From Exobasidium rhododendri (taxonomy: Eukaryota > Basidiomycota > Exobasidiomycetes > Exobasidiales > Exobasidiaceae), in assembly GCA_026210745.1 (NCBI GenBank), contig CP110632.1:3843001-3907000 (forward strand): a DNA stretch of 64,000 nt, given 5' to 3'. The translations under genes were made by a program, and so were the position numbers. The notes beneath the pieces are model-generated. The model worked only from the letters and a program-made list of their open reading frames with translations. It made no database searches and was not told the origin of the DNA. Shown piece after piece: positions 32,166 to 42,982 of the stretch; position 1 is the stretch's first letter, and every line of letters starts with the position of its first letter.

Positions 32166-32789
32166 CCTTTGCACGAACTTATGTGTATCCGCTCGATTCA
32201 GTCTTGCATGCTGGAGTACTTGGGGCCCCTGGAAAGATGTGACTAGCAAGCGGCATTTCTTCCATTCTACGCCCAACGCGTTTGTGTCAAATATAGTATC
32301 GTCAATTCGCTCTCTCGACAAGCGCGTTTACCTGGCCCGAGCGCCAGAAGGGGGAGGCGGAGAAGTGCGGTTGGCCTCTGTCGCGATGACGCGAGATCAG
32401 GTCGTCGAAGGGCAGACGAGAAATGGTAGGAAGCCCAGCGTGCAGCAAGCTGCTGTGCATACAGCCAGGACATCTGCAGCAGCCAGCAAGCAAGCAAGGC
32501 ATCAAGGGAGCGAGAGATAATACATGTCCTGGAATGAAGAGAAAAAAGGGAGGGCGGACAGGCGAGCTGGCATTCGTAGGTCGTAGGGTGTATAAGAAGG
32601 GAAGAGAGGATTGTGATCTCACTCATCCTGTTATTCTACTCCTTTTCATCTTCTTCGGGTAGATCCCACCTTATTGTGCGCTCATTTTCTCACTGTCCTC
32701 CGAGTCTGGTACTCTTCCATATCCCTCTCCTCGTCGACACCTCGCCGATATTTCACATTCCATTACCATTATTAACACTATTGCCAAGT
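32166..32789. promoter_or_regulatory. Shared divergent promoter, MCD4 / His-rich secreted protein
   Basis: This 624-nt region separates divergent starts. The part next to the plus-strand gene is strongly pyrimidine-rich (about 32620-32780), a common fungal core-promoter feature. I see no RNA gene or clear TATA box. Confidence 0.5.
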
Positions 32790-35419
32790 ATGTCATCGAC
32801 ATCCTTGTTCCGTGTGCTGGTCACACTTGCCGTGCTCGTCTCTATTGTGATGACGAAGGCAAACGGAAGACCGCTTCCTACCATTACGCCGTATTCCGCT
32901 CGACGTTCGTCGTCGTCGTTAGCCACTTTGCTGTCTACTTCCCGCACACCGCCACTACCAGCCGTTGTCCTTGCTCAAGAAAAGAGAGAAACGCAATCGC
33001 ACAAGAAGCTTCGTTTAGACTTCAACAGTAGAGTCGAGCTACACGGGCAAGAAAGGCTCTCAGCGAAAAAGGAGAAGCGTAGTGACACACACTCGCACAT
33101 TCATGAGCATGTAAGTGAAGACAATGAAGGCTTTGCAACGAAGAGCAGTAATGAAATGACCAGCTGTCCACTCCTATGTCACCACATGTAAAGATACATG
33201 ACCACAACGACGATCGCTATCGATTCCATGTGAGAAGGGAGAGTAGGACGGAAGCCTTGCTCGTCATCCGTTCCTCTTACTTACTTCGCATCCCTTTAAA
33301 TCCTTACGCAGGACTACTGCTGTGGCAAACATCGTCCAGATTGGTGCACACAGGATATCATTGACGTGAGTTGATCGTGCATGTACATCACCTTAGAAGG
33401 GGTTTAGCTGAGCCCAGTCTTGCGCAGTATCATTCGAGGCATTGGGCTGAACACCATGGCTTGCTGCATGTGAGTAGAGCTATAAGGGACCGGGAGGAGC
33501 ACATTTCTGATTATACTTGTTCTTGATCATCGTCTTTTTCATTGAATCAGGGCGAGCACTTCGACCATGATTACAATTACCGACAGTATGAGCACGGCCG
33601 TAGTCGACACTACGGCCACGACGATGACCATGACCATGACCACACTCACGAACACATTCACGAACATGTCCATGGACACAAGAGGGACGAGATGGCGGAG
33701 AGGGGTCTCGTCGGCGATGTTGTCAAGCCACTCTTGCCTACCCTTAGCTTCATCCCCGGCATCATCACCATCTCCAATGTGCGTCCCTTGCTCGACCAGT
33801 CTGGCCTTGCCTGGCTTCATCTCCACTGATACTCTGGCCTTCCTCCCGCACCCTACACAGCTTCTCTTTGGCGACGCTCAGACGGATGGTTTGCTCAAGA
33901 AGCTGGGTGGCCTTGTGCTGCGTGTGGAAGCTTCGAACTCCTCCTCTTCGTCACACCAGCTCTTCTCTTATCGCTTGCTGGCTTCCGAGCATGAGCGATC
34001 GCAAGTCTACCTATCGCCTGTGAACGAGTCTTCTTTTGGACAGACTCCCTCTGATTCGATGGACAAGAATGAAACTGACAGCATTGTCGTCCAGATGAAG
34101 CTGCCCATGCTCAATGCAAAGGGATCACCAATGACCATGTGTGCTTCATTCAACACGAGTCTACCCATCGCTCTCGATATGCAAGCTTGCACAGATAACC
34201 AGACCACTAGCAGCGAGAGTACTGAACAGATGGATACATCACAGTGTAAGTCTTGAGAAGGGTAGATCGTTGGAGCGATACAGTTGTTGCTATGCTCACA
34301 GCAGCTTCTTTGTCCTTTCACTCAGTCTTCATCTACACTCCGAGTACTGGCACACTTGACCCGATGCTTATGAAGGTCAATAGCGATCAGACGACCGAGA
34401 CAGATGCGAACAGCCTCACCGCAGGCCCGGATGATGATGCGACAAACACTACTCAACCTATGCTGGCCTCAACTCCATCAAATAATGACACAGAGACAGC
34501 TGCTCCTCTGAAGACTATCCTGCGCTTTGTCCCCATCACTTCGAGATCTACCAGCGGCAAGAGAGATGATCTCTCGGCGTCGATCTTTCTCCCTCTTACA
34601 TCGTCTCTCCGCGACGGGGCCGAGGACACGACAACACTGCGGGGCGGTGTTGTTCCTAGAGCCGTTCAATCTGTCCTTGAAAGAGGTTGCAAGGAGAAGC
34701 ACGACACCCACACGGACAAGGGTTCTTTGGACTCTCCAATGTCTGACGATCCTGACCAAGCGACTTTGAGCAGCGACAAAGGTTTAGTGGATGATTTGGA
34801 CGGCCCATTTTCATCAGAAGTTAGTGATTCGGACACTGCTCCTCAAAAGAGCGGAAAAGGCTCCATGAAGGGTTCCAAGGGACCACCTCCTCCTCCATCG
34901 AAAGGAAAGGGGCCCAGTAAACCTGCCAAGGTAGGCGATCAAGTGCCAGTGATGTCGGACTCCAACGAAGCTGCGACTACTCCCTCGGACCAGGCTGATG
35001 GCGATGTGACGAATGAACCGGAGGACTCTCTTCCTTCTGATGCCGAAGAACCTAATCAATCTACTGTGGTAAGTGGAACGGACCTTGTCAGTGGATCGGA
35101 AGACCCGCTTCCGACGGAAGCTAACGTTCCTGATGATTCTGGCGTGGAAAGCGACGATGATGCTGCTGTTGCAGCTGCAGCTGCAAACGGCATTGAAGAT
35201 CCTCCTACGCCTGATGAGGTAAACGATGAAGCATTGGCGGAAGGAATTGCAGGAGTGGACGACGTCGCTGATGCTCCCCCAGAGGCCGAAGAAGCGGAGC
35301 CCGAGCTCGAGCCTGCACCAGAAATTGAAGAAGGAGAAGCTGAGCCAGAAGCTGACCCTGAAGCTGAGCCAGAGGCAGAGGCAGATGCAGAACCAGAAGA
35401 AGAAGGTGAAGAAGAGTGA
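32790..35419 (+). CDS. Secreted histidine-rich protein with Kex2-type sites and acidic tail
   Basis: Seven exons encode 719 residues: 32790-33110, 33194-33229, 33312-33365, 33428-33469, 33551-33778, 33861-34245 and 34326-35419. Residues 1-26 form a clear signal peptide (LFRVLVTLAVLVSIV core). Paired KR sites occur at 65-66, 96-97 and 195-196, as for Golgi Kex2 cleavage. Between the last two lie 97 residues with 27 histidines, ending in HTHEHIHEHVHGH, plus a CC-x8-C cluster near 122-132. A following domain (about 200-370) has PMTMCASFNTSLPIAL and FFIYTPSTGTLDPM, resembling conserved blocks of uncharacterised fungal secreted proteins. The C-terminus is Glu/Asp/Pro-rich, with Glu-Ala-Glu-Pro repeats. 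No known family was recognised. Metal binding or pH sensing is inference. The short internal exons are supported by splice sites and frame only. Confidence 0.7.
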
Positions 35420-35658
35420 AAAATACAATGGCAGAAGCAGACAATCGCTATTGTCGCCCCCTCAGGGAACACCACACATCGTCTTCCCAATGAATATATA
35501 AACATCTAAATTGCAATCTCACTATTATTACTAGCCCCACTCTAGACCACATTCCCGGAACGAATTCGTGTGTGTGTATTTGTGCGTCTTTAGGTGCGTG
35601 CGCGTGTGAGTGAAGACAGACATGTGTCTCTCTGGTCTGGGTATAGGCTGGTGTTTCC
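35420..35658. other. Convergent spacer with GT-rich tract
   Basis: This 239-nt spacer lies between converging stop codons. It holds an imperfect GT/GC-rich tract at about 35565-35610. Nothing else is seen. Confidence 0.5.
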
Positions 35659-37563
35659 TCATGCACAACAGACGGGATATGTCTTGTTTCCAGGTCGAGA
35701 AAAGGTAAGGATATGATCACCGATGACTCGTTCGGTAAAGCCAACTTCACAGTAAATAAAGTAGTAAAGCCATTTCCTCCTAAAGATCTGTATTTCTCTA
35801 GCTTGATCGACTTTATTCAGTCTTCGGATCTCTTCATGATCTTCCACCAATGCTTTGCTGATCACGGTATCAAAGAGGGCTTCGAATCGTCTTCTCCATT
35901 CTCGGAGTGTTCTGGAGTAGTGTGGTCCGATACTATGAACAGTGTCCAACACTAAAGCCCCTTTGCTGCCCCGTTGAACGTTCTCTAGAATACTAGTCAC
36001 ACTTGGCAACACTCCACCAGGGAAGATCCACTTCTTGATAAAGTCCACCGTGCTGATGTAGTTGTCAAACCTTTCTTCCGGGATCGTGATACACTGAATC
36101 ACTACGACACCACCGTCTTTTTTCAACACCTTGTGGACGGACTCAAAGTACGTTTGCAAGAATTCAATGCCGACCGCTTCCAACATCTCGATGGAAACAA
36201 TTCGATCAAAGTAGTCGATCCATTTGGTGGGCATGTCTCTATAGTCCATCAAGTGAACTTTAATTTTATCCGATAGACCGGCACTTGCAATTCGTTGCTC
36301 GGCTAGTGCTTTCTGTTCGACACTCAGCGTCAAGGAATCCACCGAGCAGCCACTACTTCGCACAGCTTCCATGGCAAAAGAGCCCCATCCTGTTCCAATC
36401 TCGAGCACTCGATGATGCGGTTTCAGGGCAGCTCGGTCAATGTGCATCTTCAGCTTTCGCAGCTGACCATCTTCTAATTCATCGTTTGACAGCAGCAGAG
36501 GCGTTTGTCGTCCTAGTCTGTCGTCTGGACTGATGTGTCCGTTTGTAGTCGTCGCTGCCGGTCCAGTGCTTGGAACTACCCCGTTCGATTTGGGCATACT
36601 GGACTCATAGCGCAAGGACGGAGCTACACCTCGCTGTGACCCATTATGATGAGCGTGTCCATTCTGTCCGCCTTCCGCTCTCTGCCCTTTTGCTGCCTCT
36701 TCGTTCACTGCCTCGAGTAATGGTCCAGTCACGTCAGCATCCAGGGTGGGAAAAACGGCGCAGCTGTAGGTCATATCTTTACTCAGGAAAGCTTCGTACA
36801 TTGTGTTAGATATGTCGTAATGAGCTCCGATGTTGCGCAGACTTCCCGTCTTTGTGTTGGCATATCGTCGATTCAGGACGCTGGAGATGTACGAAGAAAG
36901 CTTGGAGACAAGGCCAACAGACAGGTTGGAGAGAACATCGCGATTTTCAATGAAGAGCTGAAAGGAGTGGAAACGGAGGGAACGAAGCCGTTTTAGTGGG
37001 CTTACAGCTAGTGAATGCACACGATCGAGCCTCTGACTCACTCTGAAGCATGCTCCGAGATCTGGCGTTTCCACCTCGGCCATCATGTAGCTTTCTGCGA
37101 AGCCCAAATCGTTCCCCAGCACCAGCCTCAACCAAAAAGATTCCTTCCTGACGTGCAGCACTGCGTGGGTGGTCGATTCCAACTGGATTTTACTGGTCGT
37201 CTTGTTGCTGTTCGACGCCTTGCTACCTGCTACTGCTGCTTCTGCTGATCCTCCAGTAGTCTGCGCTCGTCGTAGTGCTCGTTTGCTTGAAGGATCGCCA
37301 AACACAATGCTCGACTCATTGCCTTCGCCGCCCTCGATAATCTCCAATAGTCCGTGCGCCTCGGACTGATTTAATCTTGCGAACAGGGAAAGACTGGCCT
37401 GACGGGCTAGACTGACGAGAGCATAATATGCCGGTGTACTGAAGTAGGAGATGGGAAGCCGGGAAAGGAGTGAGGAAGACGAAGAATCAGTCGATGAGGT
37501 AGTCGAAAGAGAAGAAGAAGAGGATACGGAGGTGTCAGCCGCGGAGCTAGCCGAGGGGGTCAT
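35659..37563 (-). CDS. Cyclopropane-fatty-acyl-phospholipid synthase-like methyltransferase
   Basis: The 634-residue single-exon frame starts at ATG 37563. These SAM-dependent enzymes add a methylene bridge to unsaturated acyl chains of phospholipids. The N-terminal lipid-binding region contains WLRLVLGNDLGFAESYMM and the catalytic approach GAHYDISNTMYEAFLSKDMTYSCAVF. A Gly/Asn/Ser-rich insertion at about 273-362 follows. The methyltransferase core then has LEIGTGWGSFAMEAV (residues 387-401), LTLSVEQKALAEQRI, DRIVSIEMLEAVG and FIKKWIFPGGVLPS. The end, WRRRFEALFD and RKWLYYFIYCEVGF, is also family-typical. All expected blocks are present. Cyclopropane synthase and other CFA-family methyl transfer remain possible. 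Confidence 0.88.
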   Translation of the reverse strand: MTPSASSAADTSVSSSSSLSTTSSTDSSSSSLLSRLPISYFSTPAYYALVSLARQASLSLFARLNQSEAHGLLEIIEGGEGNESSIVFGDPSSKRALRRAQTTGGSAEAAVAGSKASNSNKTTSKIQLESTTHAVLHVRKESFWLRLVLGNDLGFAESYMMAEVETPDLGACFRVSQRLDRVHSLAVSPLKRLRSLRFHSFQLFIENRDVLSNLSVGLVSKLSSYISSVLNRRYANTKTGSLRNIGAHYDISNTMYEAFLSKDMTYSCAVFPTLDADVTGPLLEAVNEEAAKGQRAEGGQNGHAHHNGSQRGVAPSLRYESSMPKSNGVVPSTGPAATTTNGHISPDDRLGRQTPLLLSNDELEDGQLRKLKMHIDRAALKPHHRVLEIGTGWGSFAMEAVRSSGCSVDSLTLSVEQKALAEQRIASAGLSDKIKVHLMDYRDMPTKWIDYFDRIVSIEMLEAVGIEFLQTYFESVHKVLKKDGGVVVIQCITIPEERFDNYISTVDFIKKWIFPGGVLPSVTSILENVQRGSKGALVLDTVHSIGPHYSRTLREWRRRFEALFDTVISKALVEDHEEIRRLNKVDQAREIQIFRRKWLYYFIYCEVGFTERVIGDHILTFSRPGNKTYPVCCA

Positions 37564-38288
37564 TCTTCCCGAAGGCTCTAATCTATATTAGCTTGAGGTG
37601 ACAGAACGAGAAGAGCTAACCAAGGAAAGGACAGAAGAGCAGCGATACCGCCGATGACGACTTGGGGTAGGATCGTAGGATCGTGTTGTAGAAGATGAGA
37701 GGTTTGGGGATGATGGACGACAAGGTGGAAGGGTGCCGCTCTCGCTGAGCCGGGTAAGCCACATTTGGGATTTCCTCCCCCTTCCTGATATGGCATCAGG
37801 AGGATTTCTTATTTCAACTGCTCAGTGCGCAACTGACGCAATGATATGATTTCATTTACCTACAATCAGGTCAGCCTTGCAGCTTCGACAAGGGGTTGCT
37901 TAGCGTAAATCGACAGAAACGTCCAGGGCAAGGAAAGGAAGGTCATGCAAACGGGACGCGAGGCAATGTAGATCCAACTTACTAATCTCTTCTTACGCTT
38001 TGTGCGCGTTGGTGCTTGTCTCAACTGAAGTGTGGAAGTCGGTCTGTCGGAGGGGGCGGCGGGCCCTTAGCGCATTACTCTAATTACTAGGACGCCATGG
38101 GATGATCAGTGATGTCTCTGTGAACATAGGCAGAGCGTTCACCTGCTGAATAGGGTAGGCAGACTGTGGTAAAAAGACGGCAACGGTCCTGATCACGATC
38201 GTGTGATGGGGATTGCATATATATATATATGGAATGTATGGTGATGTACAGCATGTGGATAAAATCGACGAAGGAGAAGAGGAGCGAC
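37564..38288. promoter_or_regulatory. Intergenic, CFA-synthase promoter side
   Basis: This 725-nt region lies between RPC82 and the CFA-synthase-like gene, both on the minus strand. A 72-codon minus-strand ATG frame (37578-37796) ends 14 nt before the CFA start and may be an upstream ORF. An AT repeat lies at about 38216-38230. Confidence 0.45.
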
Positions 38289-40390
38289 TCACTCAGGCAA
38301 GGAGAGGACAACAAACAAGTCTTGCCAAGCCCTCATCTCCCCTAAGGAGATCATGCCAATTGTCTCTCGGACTCTTTTCAATCGACGTCTTTCCACTTCA
38401 CTAAGGAGGGAAGAGCCTTCGAGGTAGTCTTTTCGTTGTGACTTGTTCACCAAATCTATCTCTCTTCCTATCTCCTGCCTTCTCCTTTGCGACAGTCGAT
38501 TGAGTGTCTTGAAGAGGTGATCACACAACCATGCGGTGCATTTCCGTTCGTCTACATACCAAAAGAAGATTGTCCTCGTAGCAATTCTTTCGGATGACTT
38601 GGGGACCTCTTGAAGACAAAGGAGTGAAGAAGCGAAAAGGCGAGCACAAACATCACGAGTTTCACCCATCGGCATAATTGTGATCTTCGCAATGTGCTTT
38701 TCTTCCAACTTTCCCATGGCACGAAGTAAGGACATGACTCTGGTTCCCTTTATACCGAATTGTGCCTCTACTACGTTGTGTAGTAGTTCTGCTCGTAGTA
38801 GACGTGCAGCATTCCCGTACTGGACGTGTACTTGTGAGACGCTTTTATTGAACTCCGTTGAGACGTCTTTCGACTTTGAGCCGGGAGACACCAGCCTGCG
38901 TGCAAGACCATTCCTGGAAGTATCACCTGCTCCGGCTAGGACGGCCATCACTTCTCCCAGTAGGACCGATTGAGCTGGATCAGATCCTACTTCGGATTTC
39001 AACGAATTTCTCTCAAAGGCCCGCTTTAGAGAAATACCATCTGGCAAGTATTGTCGAATGGAGTTGATATGAAGCACAGCAGATTGCTCGTCCTTGATGC
39101 TTGGCACTTCTTCGCTGACTCGAATGTTCATCTTCATCATCGCCTGTAGTACCACTGCCGTTGTTTGATTGTAGCGACTCCTTGCTGCTTTGTAGATGAT
39201 CTCGTCTCGAATATGAATGTCGAATCGATCAAAGTTGATTCGCAAAAACACATCAGGATCGATGCAGAAGGAAGCTCGTGCGATAGCTTCTTGATCTTCA
39301 TCTTCGCTTACTGCTAACTCGCCACTTCTACTTTTACTTTTTCCATTGGATAATTTCCCCCTCTTGTTCGATCCAACAGCATTCTTGGACTCTTTCCCGT
39401 TTGTCCGCTTCTTGGGTACTACTTTTAACCCTCTCCTGATACCGGTCGAACCGGGTATTCGCTCTATCCAGACTTCCTTTTCGTCGCTTTCAATTCGCTT
39501 TCCTGCTTCAATGGCAATCTCTACCCTTTGCTTCGGGGTCAGCAATTTCTTCCTGTCGTTGTAACTTTCTGCTTCGTATGAGATTCTTCGATCTCGAGGG
39601 GACGTGTGCAGCTTGGGAAGGGAAGGCTTCAAGTATGAAGAGTACAGCAGATCTCGCACAAGGTCACTGATCAATTCTTCTCTATCTTCGGCTCCCTGAT
39701 TTAGGGTTTTGATCAACTCCCTAGCCCGAAGCTTACCGTTCTTGAGTACCTCATTTACCACTTCAAAAGCCAAGCCTCCAAATTCTTCCTCGGCAATCGC
39801 TAGGTACGCCCCGAATCGGACCCTTGGTAATACTTCGTCGACATTGATCTCAAAATACTCAATCCCTCTCTCACCTGCCTGCTCTATAATTCCTCCAGAT
39901 TGTACGCAGACGTGCCAACAGATGTTGTGCTGAATAAGAGTAAGCAAAGCTTGCTGAATAAGTCGTTGTGACTTGAAAGGAGCTTTCGAAGCAGACGAAG
40001 TAGAAGGGCCGCCATTGACTTCGCTATCTTGAATGTCAGTCTCATTTTGGTTCAGCACTAGTCCCGTCGATGCATGGACAGTAGCCGTTGATAGAAATCG
40101 ACTTAGTTCTCGTAATGTCAGTCTGCCTCGCTGCAGGAGAATAGAGGCAATTCGCTAGAATAAGCCACACGGCGGAGAGGGAATGAGATGAGACTACGTA
40201 TGCTTTCTTCGAATCAGGCGACACCACTCACCGCCGCTACACTCCCAAATTGATCAAGGATGATCTCATGACACAACAAGATTTTTTCTCTGCTGTGACT
40301 GGCCACCGCTTCGATGGTGTATTTGTCCCTGTCTCTTATTTCCTGCAGTTTCCGTTCTCGAGCTTCGAATCGATTTTCCATTGTCGTCAT
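38289..40390 (-). CDS. RPC82: DNA-directed RNA polymerase III subunit C82 (RPC3)
   Basis: This is a Pol III-specific subunit of the C82/C34/C31 subcomplex, needed for initiation. There are two exons, 40232-40390 and 38289-40154, with a 77-nt intron, giving 674 residues. The junction restores LCHEIILDQFGSVAARIASI followed by LLQRGRLTLREL, the conserved first winged-helix of the family. An in-frame stop immediately precedes ATG 40390. Later blocks match Rpc82: ALLTLIQHNICWHV, the Lys-rich basic loop near 255-290, DVFLRINFDRFDIHIRDEII, and LLHNVVEAQFGIKGTRVMSLL, with the C-terminal coiled coil ending in LLSEVERRRLKRVRETIGM. An alternative donor (GTGAGT) overlaps the stop at 38289, so a short extra 3' exon cannot be excluded. 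Confidence 0.9.
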
Positions 40391-41003
40391 CACTGGCTAG
40401 ACCAGCCAGAAATAGTCTTCACCTCCAGTACTTCTCCTTTGTCCTTCGATGAGCGCCTCTTAGACGTAGGTAGTACTTGATTCCAGGTCGCCTGCTTGGT
40501 CTTGAGTGTCACCGGTAGCCCATCCTTGTGGTGAGTCTTCTTCGATCCATCAAGCCTGCACTCTTCATCTTTGCACTTTGCTACTCTTCTCTTCTCCCCT
40601 TTACATTTTTTTCCCCAATTTGAGTTATTCATTCGGCCGGAGCGAAGGAGACCCCCCCCCCTTTCTGGCGACGCGTCCCAAGAAGTCGCACGCAGAATGG
40701 AGTCATGACACTGCGTATGGAGCGCTTGAGCGATCGTAGCATTCTCACACGATCGCTGCCAGCGTCTTCCATCAATCGATTTCGACTCTCACCTTGCCCT
40801 TCGTACTTGACGCCATATAATCACAGCGCTCAATTCAATGTTTTGAGCCGAGAGATCACCTTCAGCAATCTTCATCATTTCCTTCAAAAGTCAGCAAAAG
40901 CATGAGTGGCCACTCTTCTTTATCCAGAACAATCACATCGGCATCTTTCTACTTTCATCATCGTTTTCACATAGCGGACCTTTCCTGAGCCTACTACGAT
41001 AAG
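40391..41003. promoter_or_regulatory. Shared divergent promoter, RPC82 / GTPBP-like gene
   Basis: This 613-nt region separates divergent start codons. It contains an 11-nt C run near 40652-40662 and a TATAAT-like element near 40815. No gene is supported here. Confidence 0.5.
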
Positions 41004-42416
41004 ATGATGTTCGGTGAAGCAGCCTCAGAGAGTCCTCGGTGAGCTCGATTGAGATTGATTTGGGACACTTGGCTTATACTTACCCTTCTCGTTGATCGCA
41101 TTGACAGTGTCCCATCTCCTTGGACTAAGGCGAGATCGAGCGGCTCAAGGAGCAGCAACAACTCTACGCCACTTTCAGTACGCAAATATCACGAAGCGTC
41201 TGGCAGTAGAATGAGATCAGAAACAGAGGAGGAAGCGCTCTCCACACCTCCCACCGAGGATGAAGACGACGGCGGCTTCTTTTCTCTCGAAGTCGATTTT
41301 GATTTGAGTGAGCTTACTTTGAGTTCTGAAGGTCAGAGTCCTGCAACGATAGGAGACCTACATCAGGCTGCGTTGCCGATCGTGGGCGCTTCGCAAGCGA
41401 CCAACAAAACATCGCGACCGAATAGAAGATTAGCTCCAGAACCAGATGCTCTTGGCAATCTTGAGTACAAACTTCGATTACTACCTCCCACACGGCATCG
41501 CTATGATCGACTTCTGACTCAACTAAAATGGAGACTATTGCAGGGTGGAGGATCTTGCACGTATGAATTGGGGGTCTTGGATGACGGCCGATGCATCGGT
41601 ATCTGCTCAAGTGAAATGAGAATCAGTCTTAAGGTGCTCGGAAGCATGGCTTCTGAGTTGGGGGCCTCTGTTCGTGTTAGACGTGCTTTCATCTTGGTCA
41701 AGTCTGGACAGTCCTCAGAGACTGATAAATTCCATCAGCTGCGATCGATGGGCAACGAGGAAGCTCAAATGAAGCTGTCAGTGAAAGCGGGTGAGATGTT
41801 TGATTTCAAGGGGGAAGGGCATTGTGCCTGCAACGCGGGAGAGGAACAACTTACGTCACCAGAAGAAAAGATGTCAAGTAGAAGCTTTCTGGTAGAGGCT
41901 TTGGATGGCTCGAATGAGTACGAAGTGGACATTGAAGGTGGGAGGGAGAACTTCATTGGAGGGTCATGGATGGGCGCCACGGACAGCGATGATGATCGCA
42001 AGGGAAGCGGAGAAGGAGAGGGGGGCACCGTAGAAAATGACGAAGAGCAAGGCTTGACTTTCTCCCTTTCTCTCGATGAGATGGCCACTAGGCAAGGAAT
42101 CGGCAGTCAAAGAAGAAGTCCAAGACGAAGATGCAGGTATCAAGCAAAGGGCGCTCAGATGAAACGCGCCAAAGAGGCAATGACCCTCCACCAGTCAAAG
42201 CTCGCTCCATTGGCTGAGAATGAGGGCAAGCTCAGTCGCGACGCGATATCTTCCTTTCCAGGCAAAGGATCCCTTCCTTCTGAAGCGTGTCTCCGCTCTT
42301 GTGAGGAAGACGCCTCTACGAGTGCAATCACCTGCGAACGGGTCATTGTCGAAGCTGTCGTCTCCAAGCTGGACGAGGAAGACACTCATGATTTCATCGA
42401 CTACAATTCCCTCTGA
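41004..42416 (+). CDS. Protein with GTPBP1/2-type N-terminal domain but no GTPase domain
   Basis: There are two exons, 41004-41038 and 41108-42416, giving 447 residues. Residues about 129-212 (LEYKLRLLPPTRHRYDRLL, TQLKWRLLQGGGSCTYELGV, EMRISLKVLGSMASELGAS) closely match the domain that precedes the G domain in GTPBP1/GTPBP2, translational GTPases linked to ribosome rescue and mRNA decay. No P-loop, DxxG or NKxD motif follows. Instead there is an acidic/Ser-rich region (about 215-350), a basic stretch and a conserved-looking tail (CERVIVEAVVSKL..FIDYNSL). The tail occupies the place where GTPBP1 continues with its EVLVRRVP segment just before the P-loop. Fungal proteins of this form appear to exist, but their function is unknown to me. 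ATG 41007 is an equally possible start. Confidence 0.72.
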
Positions 42417-42982
42417 TCTCTTTTTCTTGTTGGCGACAGTGTAGCATATCTCCTCACAAGGGCCGTCACACATAGATTTCACTCTCCACCGAGTAGTGCA
42501 TCACACGGCAAGGGGGCCCTCATCTTCTCGCGCTAGTTTGCTGCTGCCATGCAAGGCTCGCCTTACTATTCTCATGCGACTAAATGGGGGGCGGGCGGGC
42601 GAATGTGACAGCGTGTAAGGCAGACCGACCACTCTTCATGAGCCTGCGCCCGCCGAACTGAGATTGTAGACAAAGAAGCCATTGAGTAACGGTGCGTCGA
42701 TACAGTGAGAGTGACACAGCCTGCATGCGCGAGAGTCGATGAAGACGGGAATCCTCCAAGCGCTCACCCGCCTCGACGTCCCTTCCTCTCCCACCTTTCT
42801 CCCTCACGTCGTCTTTCGCTCCACGAATCATTCGTCCTTCCTCCCTCCTTTCTTACAATCCCCGCCTTCCTCATCCTCTCCGCTTCTGTTTTCCTATCCT
42901 TGTTGTCTCCATTCTTCCAGATACCCTCCTTTGTCCCTTTCAACCAGCGCATCCTCTTTATACTGACCCCGTCGCAACAGCG
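42417..42982. promoter_or_regulatory. Intergenic, promoter of the Pumilio-type gene
   Basis: This 566-nt region lies between two plus-strand genes. Its last 200 nt are extremely C/T-rich (about 42770-42960), a probable core promoter or leader of the Pumilio gene. No other feature is seen. Confidence 0.5.
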
